NCBI GenBank assembly: GCA_025677815.1
Contig: JAIXMP010000002.1
Coordinates: 372,001 to 436,000, forward strand
Length of the DNA stretch: 64,000 bases
Source of the DNA: Phascolomyces articulosus
Lineage: Eukaryota; Mucoromycota; Mucoromycetes; Mucorales; Lichtheimiaceae
Direction: 5' to 3'
The notes below the pieces were generated by a model that was not told the origin of the DNA, ran no database searches, and was given only the letters and a program-made list of their open reading frames with translations. Below, one piece after another: positions 47,450 through 57,420 of the stretch. How positions within the stretch are numbered: position 1 is the stretch's first letter; every line of letters starts with the position of its first letter. Made by a program: the position numbers and the translations under genes.

Positions 47450-48793
47450 TTATATAAGTTTCCAGTCGTCAATGGACTGCCATAATTTCGTATATTCTGG
47501 TCGTCCCTGAATCTCATCTAAAATACAAAAAAAAATCATGTATTAATATTTCGCTATTCCTCCTTTCTCCCCTTAAATATATATAAACATGTATATAAAT
47601 ATATTTACATATTTAAAAATATATAAAAATACTCTTTCTCTCTCCCTATATCGATATATTTTTATAATGTTGTTGTTTGACTTACTTGACTGAAAAGCTT
47701 TTCCGGAAAGACCATACGTTTGGACCAAATAATTCCATAATTTAGGAGTAACAATACTAAACGCCGTAGTCGATCCACCTTTAGGTCGAGCATCCCGATT
47801 CAATAAACCATCTTCATCTTCCAATGCTTTATTGGTAATAGGTTCAACGGCTAATTTTCCATCACATAATCGTAAAAACCATGCCCAGAGCCACATGCGA
47901 TCCACAAAATAAAAACAAGGTGTAGCAGATAAAACAGATTTTCGATCGGCTTCTGTAAGATACAATCCACGTTCGAACATACATTGACGTCGTTTGACAA
48001 GTTGTTGACGACCCAATTCACTATCGTGTGTTAAGTTTTCTAATAAATGATCGACATAATATTCTTCACTTTCATCTCCACGCGATTCTCCCAACTTATG
48101 AATCATTATCAAGTAAAAAAAAAAAAAATTGTGAGTTATTAAATGCCTATCGCTCTTTCTCTCTCCTTATTCAATTCTTATCCATTTATCCCGTATATAT
48201 ATATATTACCTGTCGAGAACATGTAAAACAATACATTTGTAATACTGGAATGCGAAGTAAAATACCATGACGACCCGGTCGCATAGCATGGAATTTATAA
48301 GCACAATCCTTACATCCTATAAATATATATACCAGAGACATTATGAGTATCGTTCTCTTTTTTATCTTTTATAATTTTTTTTCGTCAACTTACGAATACG
48401 ATTATTGCCATTATAAATATACAAACAAAGACCGGAATCATAATGGTTTTGAGCACAAATCACACAATTATGTTGAGGTGGCTTTCGATTGATCACATTA
48501 TTATAAGGGGCTTTATAAGGTTCCAACGATTGTCTTGTTACTGCACCTAAATGAGGACAAATACGATTATCTTTAGGATCCGTACATTTTCGTTCAAATT
48601 GTTGTTTCCATGTATCTTTGGGAAGTTTATAGGTCACGCCAAATGTATTGTAAAGCATCTCTCGCCAGGTGGCATCATCGTGAGCTATAATGGCAAATCG
48701 ATGACATACAATGGAAAACGTTTTTAGATCTTCGACGGTTAAATGACCTGCAATAGCAGTCAATAGTTCATTATTAAACTCTAAGATATTCAT
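47450..48793 (-). CDS. F-box protein with UBP-type zinc finger and DUSP-like domain
   Basis: Likely substrate adaptor of an SCF ubiquitin ligase. Four exons: 48793-48394, 48316-48210, 48094-47686, 47517-47450, giving 327 residues. Residues 1-47 form an F-box (LLTAIAGHLTVEDLKTFSIV, W43). A putative Zn-UBP finger spans 79-166: Cys79 and His81 (CPHL), Cys110/113, Cys135/138, His143, His150 and Cys163/166, the spacing and CPHL start resembling HDAC6/USP-type ubiquitin-tail binders. Residues of about 224-327 resemble a DUSP domain (FYFVDRMWLWAWFLRL, ITNKALEDEDG, FSIVTPKLWNYLVQTYG). Both latter domains are normally found in deubiquitinases, but there is no protease domain here. Exon joins are all in frame. 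The combination is inferred from motifs and needs profile confirmation. Confidence 0.78.
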
Positions 48794-50213
48794 GGTAATC
48801 AAGGTGATGATCGAAAGTAATGTTGTTACTTTTTTTTCAAGTAGAAAAAGAAAAGGGAGGGAAGGGAGGATAAGCTGAAAAAATAATATGGTACTATTAC
48901 TGCTTTGAATTTCCCAAACAAGGTTTTTTTTAATCCTTTTCCCGTTATCGGTATTTTGACAAGTTGATCATTTGGTGACAAATCAAAAGCTTCGATAATG
49001 GAACTTTTTTCATTCTTAGTTGTAACTCCAAGCGAATTATGACAGCATTTTTTCTTAAGATAAAACATGCAGTGCGAATTACTACGTATCGATTTTGATG
49101 GGTAAAACTATAGTATTTTATTACAATATCCACATTTTTCTCTTAGCTTTTTGAAGCGAAATTCTTAATAGACAGGATCGTTTCAGTTTTTTTTATTCAT
49201 TGCCAAAAGTAACATATGTATTATATAGCCATTGGACCATCTTTGTCCTTTTTCGAATACATGAACACAAATAATTTTTTTTTACAATATCGCTCTGTAA
49301 CTATTTTTTGTTAGCTTGTTCCTGATGATTGAATTGTAAATTAGTAAGAGATAAAAATATCACTCATTTTTTTTATTCCATCCTCTATCGAAACATCACA
49401 TACCATATATATATCCATCGACTCACCACCACCAGTGCTACTTTTTTTTATTCGACTCTGCTCTGCATTGATCATGACTTTTTATCATTGCTTATAATTG
49501 TCGTAAGACACTCCCTATATAAAACATAACTCATTATCAAAGAGTTTTTACTCTATCTATTCATATGATAAAATATGATGGTTGGTACTTTATGGTTGCT
49601 CATGTAATGATAAGGAGAGGAGTGGGAGGTACATTTACCTCTCTGATCCTTTGACCAAAAAAAAGGGTGTATCGCTTCTGGTCAGTGGACCAAGCTGAAT
49701 GTAATTACTAAAATGGAATAGTTACCTAAAAATTAGACGACCTTTATGTTATTGACCTACGATGAATTTCAGGCATTCATATAAATAGCATCTTCTACCT
49801 TTTATCAAATATCAAACACAAACAAGTAGTAGTAGTATAGTATTCAAAGCGTAGATGAGCAAGAAAGACCGACATGGTATTTTTATGCGCAGGACCATTA
49901 TTATTAATGTCACCGGGCAGATCCATTCATTGCACCTACTGATTTTTCTTGATGATCTTTTTGAACGACAAACGTAGAGTTTATATGGAAATATAAAATG
50001 GTACAGAAAAAATTGTATCTAAAGCATTTTACACTTATACTATATTCCTGTCAGTATTGTATCCACACTATATCCAACACTGTTTCCTATCCATTATCAT
50101 GGATAAGTTGCTTCACCCTTTCATTTATTCTGATTTGCTTTGAAAACCAAAAAGTTTTCCAGAAACTAATAAAAAGTTTGCAAGAAATCAATAGTATAGT
50201 AAAAGCTTTAAAG
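48794..50213. other. Spacer with weak minus-strand open frames
   Basis: Two overlapping minus-strand frames at 48826-49133 (80 and 62 codons) include a reasonably protein-like stretch, FDLSPNDQLVKIPITGKG, that I cannot assign; it could be an exon of a small gene or chance. The rest (49134-50213) is AT-rich, with a plus-strand open frame from 49998 that runs into the truncated HET copy. Confidence 0.35.
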
Positions 50214-51121
50214 ATTCTTTATGTGAGTTGGTTCAACCTTCTGGACAAGAAATCAGGAGAAAAGTAATCAATTCAGCATTATGGCTATCAGGAATTCAAG
50301 GAGGATTTTCTCTGTGCGTGCTGCTTGCTTGCTTGCTGATGCTGCTAATTGCTGCTGCTGTTATGTTATATTATGAGATTTTTTTGTATATTTTGTAGTA
50401 TAAAAAGCACGAAATTGACGCAAAATCAAAAATCATACAAGAAAATGCTTTGGACCGGAGAGCGAAGGTATCAAAACATCTCCAAGATTTATCAAGATTT
50501 ATGAGGATAAAGAAGGAAGATTTATATTGGAATGCTGTAGTGGAAGATAATGATACGTCATCTTTTGGACTTCATTTCGATGGCTTAACAGAAAAGCTGG
50601 ATGATCTTCTTGCACACTATGTGATACTTTCTGATATCCGTTTTCCAGAAAAAAATGAGGATGATGGCGCGAACAATAAAGTATATCATTCTCCTGTTAT
50701 TAAGAAAAAGCATGGAGAAGAATATTATAAAGCCATAGGCACAGTATGGACTTGCAGCTACAATGCACCCTATATTTTTTCTGATTGGTATGTGACTGAA
50801 CAAACATTTTTAATTCAATAAAAAGTTTACAATACCTTAATAATATGGTGATTAAACGGGTGGCTATCATTTTAATTCAATCACTCTGGCTCCCATAATT
50901 ATATTTATTATTTGAGGAAGAATTATTGTTCTGATTTCAATCGTAAAGAATGGTACGTTTATTATTTCTTGATAAAGATACATAATAAATACATGCTAAA
51001 AAAACATATTGTTTCCTGTAATTTCTGCTATGTACGAATGATTGATAAAAAGGTGATCCCTTGGATAACTTGATTTTTTTTTTTTTTTTGATTTAACAAT
51101 ATATATAAAAAGGCAGTGTGT
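50214..51121 (+). pseudogene. Truncated HET gene copy (locus E), duplicate of locus B 3' end
   Basis: Direct-orientation copy of 6563-7329, covering only the C-terminal 150 or so residues and the 3' flank. No HET domain is present. The copy begins near 50214 (LYVSWFNLLDKKSGEK against LYVCWFDLLDRKTGEK-type sequence in the source), hits a TAA, and is interrupted by a 138-bp insertion at 50300-50437. From 50450 the frame is open to TAA at 50821 and its last 60 or so residues are identical to locus B. With the domain missing and the frame broken it is most likely a dead fragment, though an in-frame TTG start or splicing could still yield a short C-terminal protein. Confidence 0.85.
50300..50437. 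mobile_element. 138-bp insertion in the duplicated HET fragment, MITE-like?
   Basis: Absent from the source copy at 6641/6642, so it is a real length difference. It is flanked by CAA on both sides, but the source itself reads CAACAA, so a 3-bp target duplication cannot be proven. Near its ends are partly inverted segments: GATTTT..CGTGCT at the left and AGCACG..AAAATC at the right. A GCTTGCTTGCTTGCTGATGC-type repeat run lies inside. No coding capacity. It could be a small non-autonomous element or an unrelated insertion. Confidence 0.35.
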
Positions 51122-51599
51122 ATATAGGGACAATTAATAAAGTTTTTCGGTGACGCTGGATGAAATGACGGTATCTTTTAAAATAATGGTAAATAAATTA
51201 ATGATAATAACTCATAAACGATGCAAACAAAAGCGTGTGCGGTAATCGCGATGGATAAGTAGATTAATGATTGATTCGATATTGTTTATGCAAGCTCTTA
51301 TTTCGATAGTGCAATACAAAAATCATTTACAATAAATAGTAGGATTCTCTATTTGGCAGAAGCCTTTTTGCTGAGACCAAAATTTGCATTTAGTTAGAAT
51401 CCATAATGGAACTTCGCACCCAAAAAGTCCAGCTCGTCTAATATTTCGTGCCGCTTTTTGCTTGGTTTTGTTCATCATTAACCTTCATTATTTCTCGGTA
51501 CGTTTTACACCTACAAACATCCTCATCTATTATTTTTTTAGTTATCAACTTCAATAATTAACTTGAATTTATTATTTTTCATTTATCATTGAAACAGTC
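51122..51599. promoter_or_regulatory. Spacer with ARPC3 promoter
   Basis: 480 bp between the end of the duplicated block and the ARPC3 start. No clear TATA box; nothing coding is seen. Confidence 0.35.
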
Positions 51600-52480
51600 A
51601 TGCCAGTAAGCATGGTTTTCCATTTTTTATAAGAAAAAACGTCGCGCTCTATCTATTTATTGGGCATAGCTGTTCCATTTGTTCACCAAAGAAGCAATAT
51701 TGACTCGAAACACTTTATTTATGTTCTTTTTATTAGGCATACCATTCTCAATTCAACGATGGCGATTACCAATCCGTCGGTAACATGTTTCTTTTACCAG
51801 TAAAAACGCGATTCCGCGGCAATGCACCTTTAGGTAAATATATATATTTCTCCCTTTTTAATAACACCTTGTTCGAACAACAAAAACCGAAAACGATATG
51901 GAACCAACATCACCAAAAAAAAAAAAAAAAAAGCCCAGCAGTTAGCAAACTAATATATATAACAATATATAAAATTAAAATAGCGGATCCTAATGCTGAA
52001 GATGTTGTCGATGAAGCTATTTCTCTTTTCCGTGCCAACTGCTTGTTCCGAAACTTTGAAATCAAAGGCAATGCAGACCGCGTTCTCATCTATTTGATCC
52101 TTTTCATTTCCGAATGTCTCGGTAAAATCAACAAGAATACACCTCAAGGCGATGCCATGAAACAATTGAATACCTTGGCTGTTTCTAACTTTGCTGTTCC
52201 CGGTGATCCAAGCTTTCCTTTGAATGCCATGTATGCTGCTCCTTCTGATAGATACCAAGCCGGTAAGTCATAGTCTTCTTTTTGCATTTTACATAGGAAG
52301 TCATTTATCTCAAAATACTCACGACGGCTGGCGATGTGTATAGATCAAATGCGGCAATATGTACAACAATTGCGTCAAGAACTTGCTACACGATTAGTGG
52401 AAACTATATTTGTGGATGGAAAACCAAGCAAGTGGTGGATGTGTTTCTCAAAGAGAAAGTTTATGAACTTGAGCCTTTAG
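51600..52480 (+). CDS. ARC18: Arp2/3 complex subunit 3 (p21-Arc)
   Basis: Structural subunit of the Arp2/3 complex that nucleates branched actin at endocytic patches. Four exons: 51600-51605, 51737-51833, 51984-52262, 52344-52480, giving 172 residues (human ARPC3 has 178). The first coding exon holds only ATG CCA; joined to exon 2 it gives [10 protein letters not shown], the conserved family start, which confirms the 6-nt exon. Other landmarks: [68 protein letters not shown] and the terminal [15 protein letters not shown]. All joins keep frame. Converges on the phosphate transporter gene with 183 bp between. Confidence 0.96.
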
Positions 52481-52626
52481 AAATAAATTTACTGTTTTTT
52501 TATATGGGTAATGATGAATTATTAAAGAAAAAATAGTGTTATATACTATTATTTATTACTATTACAATATGAATGTCGAAAAATAAGTAGAGGGGAATGG
52601 AGAGCATATATATACATTGGATTTAT

Positions 52627-52630
<4 letters not shown>

Positions 52631-52661
<31 letters not shown>
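52631..52661. repeat. (GA)n microsatellite
   Basis: About 15 GA units in the short convergent spacer between ARPC3 and the phosphate transporter. Confidence 0.9.
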
Positions 52662-52663
<2 letters not shown>

Positions 52664-52665
<2 letters not shown>

Positions 52666-55600
52666 AATATCCAACACCACTAAGAATACCATATCCTAAA
52701 AGAATGGTAATGATGGCTGAAATGATAGACGCAGGGATACCACAAAGAACAAAATCCTTCATATAAAGATATGGCCTACCCGTAGGATCTTCTTGCATAA
52801 TAGCATTCATATTCGGGAAACTATATGTTCGAAATACAATATGAGTACGTTATTCATCTAATTCAATCCTGTTCACAATAAAGCAATAATATAACTTACC
52901 CAGAAACTGGTAAACCCATGGCAACCGAAGCAGTTAAACCCGTACCCTGAGATTAAAAAAATTAATGGTCGTCAGCACATGGTTCCCCGTTTTTCTCTTT
53001 CCCCTTTTTTTGGCACAAACTTACCATGACCAGAAGATTTGGATGCGGAATAGGAAGTTGTTGCCCCACTTGCTTTACAATAGGTAAGATAATAAGTGCA
53101 GCCACTGTATGACTGACAAATGTTGCAAACACCAATACCAAAACACCAAAGATGAATAAGATGGCCAATACAGGCAAGTCGTGAACTCCATTTGCAATAC
53201 GATGGCCAATAATATCCAATAATCCAGAACTATTGACTGCAAATCCCAATGCCATACCACCTTGTGCTACAGAGGCATAAATATAAAAAGGATCATTAGA
53301 TTTTCTCCTCTCTCATTCATTTTTTTTTTCATTTAATCTTTATTTACCTAACGTAACCACACTCCATAAAAAGTTATTTAAATCCGTCTTATTCAACATA
53401 TTCGTTCCAAACAATAGAACAAAGGGTATGAGAGCAATCGTTCCATTATCTCCCCAAAAATCACCCATGGCCGTTTCACCACACCATAGACCAATCGTCA
53501 ATAAGCAGGCAAAAACGACCCACACTTGGGAATAACTGGGTCGAGACCATCCAGTACTTTTGATCACATTAATTTGAGGTGTGGATCGTGTAGGACGAAA
53601 ATAAAGTAATAACATGCCCCATGTGGTCATGACACAGATAATAGTCAGTGGTAAAGCAGCAGAAAACCAAATACCCCAACCTGGATTCGGTTCAAGTAAT
53701 TGAATAGCAATAATGTTTTGAGGTGAGGAGATAGGGGAGGATAAACCACCAATACAACTTGCCAGCGCAATTCCCATGATAAGACAAGGGCCTACTGTGG
53801 AATTGGGTGGCAATGTTCTTAAAATGGGCTATCATCATATATATATATATATATTAGTCTATCTGTTGACTGTCGTTTATAGTAGAGGAAAATAAATGGA
53901 AAAATTACCTGAACCAAGGAAAAGCAAAGGACTGGTGTAGCTACATTGCTAATCCACATACATAAAAAGGCAGCAAGATACATATTAACTAAGATCACCC
54001 AATGAGGTCGCGTTCCAGCTTTACTTAATACAACAGCAGCAAAAGCTTTTGTCACCCCATGTCGGCTGAGAGCAGCAGCAATAGAAAATCCACCAAGAAG
54101 GACAGCAATGGTACCATTAAACATACTTGCAAATACTGCTTTTGCTGCGTCTTTAGCACTCATATGATCCCCATTGGTATCTTTGATAATATCCATTGGT
54201 ATAATCATCAATGCAATCAAATAAGCCGTTGCAAACAGCGGAAGTGTCTATTATAGAACTTTAATATGAATATGAGGGATGAATAAACTCGTAAAAATAC
54301 TTACTTCAAATGCCCACATCATGGCAGCAAATATCAAAAGCGCAAGACATTTACTAGCCGGAATATCACCCATCGTATCAAAACTCATTAAAAGAGCATA
54401 CACAATTACGCTGAGTAACAGAGCAATAATATGTCTTAGCGTAGATCGACTGCAAAAGACATTGATATATGGAACATGGAATCCGGGTTGAGGTTGAACT
54501 GCATGCGCATCATACGCTTCTCGTTCTTTCCCTACCATATCCTTCCATACAGTATTTCGTTCATAATGAATATGATCCCGCATATGTAACTTGAGTTCAC
54601 TCACTGCACTGGTAATATTTCCTGCCGTAAACACTGCCGCATACATGTGTTCAATCAATTTCATAGCAGTTTCGATTTCTTGTACCCGTGCCGGTTGGAA
54701 TGGGTGCGCTAATTCCACAACATTCTTGCAATACGTTGTCCGTAAATTGGATCCCGTAATTTTGTCCCATTTCTTGGTAATCTTTTGAAACGCTTCTTTG
54801 TTTAAATGTATATATGACTTGAGCTCAGATAATAAAATGTAAACAGAGGCACAGCGAGCACGGAAATTATAGTATCGATTGAATTCTTTGACTTCGGATA
54901 AACGTCGTGTCAATGCTGCATTGGAGTCGGCACGTCGTAAAAATCGAAACCCACGTAGCCAATTGGGATTGTAATGTTCATAGTTATGGATCGAAGCAGG
55001 GACACCTACAGTGTTCCAACGTGTCAATGAAGGAAGAGGGTGTTGTTGTTGTTGTTGTTGTTGTTGCTGCGTTATGGCACCACTTCCACTATCTTGGGCT
55101 GATCCACTATGCAGAAGTGTATCACTTTTAGATCGATGCCCACTATGTAAAATGGATGTGGAATACCGTCGTTGAAGGGGTGTTGGTGTAGTTCGTTGTG
55201 TGGAAGAAACAATCGAAGGGGATACGGATGTGATTGCTGGTGATGTAATATTGGGCATTGCGGTATTTGTAGCATGCATCTCTTCCTTTTCGTTATGATA
55301 ATAGTCATTATTGCCGTCATCGTCACTATCCGTTCTGGAATTTTTCATAGGAGAGGTTGTTATAATGGGAGGCGTAAAACTAACAGGTGGGTATCCAGCC
55401 AAAAGAGTATCTAATCTTTCCAATTTGTGTTCAGAATCATGAGCACCCCACGTCAATGCATGCGATATGGTTTCATCCAACAACGGCACACCAAATTCAT
55501 CAAATTGAAATCGAAGTGTTTTTGCATCTTCAAATATTTCGTTTTCCTTTTCTTCATAAAATTTGCATACTTTATCCAATTGTTTATCACATTCTCCAAT

Positions 55601-56018
55601 AAATCGTTGATCATCTTCATGCCGTTGATGTTCTTCGGGTGTGGAAGTGTTGGTCATGGTCGGTGCAAGGGAAGGTCGATGAGAAGACGTAGTGGGGTGC
55701 TCACCATCATCACGACCTGCTACTGATGGTACTGTCACGGATTTTTCAAGTTTTCCTTCTTCAATCGTTCGAGATATACTTGGACGTCGTTCCAGCATAC
55801 GCTGGACATTGATCCGTTCAATGCGATAGGCTAGTTTCTTTAAATGATCGTAGCTAAATATTGTAACGTGTGTATTGTTTGTCTATTAAAAATTTTCCAT
55901 CATGCTTTTTATCATGCAAAAGTTTATATATTTGTTTGTTTGTTCGTTCAACTTACTCTACATATTGATCCACCCAATCTGGAACAGCGTTCAAGATAAG
56001 CGTATGGGCAAACTTCAT
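52664..56018 (-). CDS. PHO90: SPX-domain low-affinity phosphate transporter (Pho87/90/91 type)
   Basis: Membrane phosphate carrier of the DASS/SLC13-like family with an N-terminal SPX inositol-pyrophosphate sensor. Seven exons: 56018-55957, 55853-54305, 54247-53909, 53828-53348, 53266-53025, 52946-52900, 52820-52664, giving 958 residues, the family's size. It starts MKFAHTLILNAVPDWVDQYV then DYDHLKKLAYRIE, the canonical SPX opening; further SPX parts are CDKQLDKVCKFYEEKENEI and KKWDKITGSNLR (Lys cluster). A Ser/Thr/Gln-rich linker splits the SPX, as in yeast homologues. Roughly 10-12 hydrophobic segments follow, with SNVATPVL and the GGLSSPISSPQN loop typical of the transporter. Whether it is plasma-membrane (Pho87/90) or vacuolar (Pho91) cannot be decided; the symbol denotes the family. 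Confidence 0.92.
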
Positions 56019-56273
56019 TTATATATATAGACGTATATATATATTGAAAGGTATATAAAAGAACGACACAGACGAAGAGATGGTGTAGGTTATATATTGG
56101 TGAATACTAATGACCAAAAGAAGAAAGAGAGAGAAAGACAAAAAAAAAAAAAAAATCAAGCAAGCAAGCAAAGATCATTGAAATTTTTTTTGACGTACAG
56201 GATAATTTTACCATTTTTGGGTGATTGAAACCCCTTCTTTATATATCTTTATCTTTTTGTATAGAATTATGCA
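56019..56273. other. Spacer between phosphate transporter and AIG1-like gene
   Basis: 255 bp: upstream region of the phosphate transporter and 3' end of the GTPase gene. AT- and GA-rich tracts only. Confidence 0.4.
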
Positions 56274-57420
56274 TTATTGTAAACGACACACATTGGTAGC
56301 CATCGAAGACCAAGCATCCATAATACTACCAACAATAAAATCACTTTTTTCTTCCTCTGTTTGATGTGTCAAAATTTGTCTTAACCATTTACAATTAAAT
56401 CGTCTTCCATCGTTCCGTGCTTCACAACGAACGACAGAATTATATAATTCTCTGATCTGGCGTTGTCCATAAGCACTCATACGCACGTTTTGTGTCGTTG
56501 TAAAAATAAGATTGGGTACAAATGTTTTAGGTGATAACTTGAAAATCCGTGCAAGTTCGGCCACGAATCCATCTAAACGCATCCTATTGGGTTAAAAAAA
56601 ATGCTGTGGTTTCTCTTTTTATTTTATATATATCCCTCTCCCACACCCCCGCACCCCTTTTCTTTTTTTTTACCTGTGGGATCTAAAACAGCTTCAATGG
56701 CATCATCTAATTCATCACGTACTTCTTCATCGACATGGGTAAATACAATGACCACGAAGTTCCAAAAATCTTTACCCAATAATTGTTGGAATAAATTCAA
56801 CATGTCTTGAGTATAAGCATCCAAACTTGATCCCATCCACAATAAATATAAAAAGAAGAGAGAATGAGTTTATGTCCCGTTCTTTTCTTCGTGTATATCT
56901 CATATAATGCTTCCTCAACGTTTTTCCAATCAATAAGAAAACTTACCGAATATCCTTAATATCAAACACAAGTAAAAATGAACTCACACCAAACGCAAGT
57001 GACTTGAAATACCGTACCATTTCTTGTACATTTTGTCGATCTCTTGCCGAAGTATCACATAAACCAGGGGTATCAATCATATGAACGTATTTTGTAACAT
57101 TGTTGGGTATATATTGCCATGTCTTCACTACACTTTCGATTTCCATGGTCGTTGCCTGGATATATAGATCCCAATTTTTAATATATTTATATATAACGCG
57201 TCTCTTTACTTTGTGCTATGTATCTCTATGTACAACCCATCCAACGGCTTTTGCTTACATAAGCTTCACCTGTACGAAAAATACGTTCACCTGCCATGGC
57301 ATTCAGTAAACTGGATTTACCAGTACCTACTGCACCGACAGCACTTACGACATGGGTTCGTGGATCTTGAAGATGAATATCGCGATTGGCGTCATTGAGT
57401 ACTGCATTCGAATAGGTCAT
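56274..57420 (-). CDS. AIG1/GIMAP-like GTPase
   Basis: P-loop GTPase of the TRAFAC septin/AIG1 class. Four exons: 57420-57259, 57155-56947, 56825-56674, 56572-56274, giving 273 residues. G1 is GAVGTGKS at 29-36, a candidate G2 threonine lies in ATTME at 55-59, G3 is DTPG at 82-85 followed by LCDTSARD, and G4 is THVD at 153-156. The G5 region (NVR in TTQNVRMSAYG) fits the AIG1 pattern loosely. No transmembrane anchor or long coiled coil follows, so it is a near-minimal G domain. AIG1 proteins are linked to disease resistance in plants and lymphocyte survival in vertebrates; the role in this fungus is unknown. The last acceptor (ending 56573) was picked because the nearer AG gives an in-frame stop. 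Confidence 0.8.

Noticed and set aside
56573..56600. Nearer splice acceptor and MRLDG start for the last exon of the AIG1-like gene
   Set aside because: Using that acceptor after the 56674 donor gives an in-frame TAG. The next AG, 12 bases on, restores the frame.
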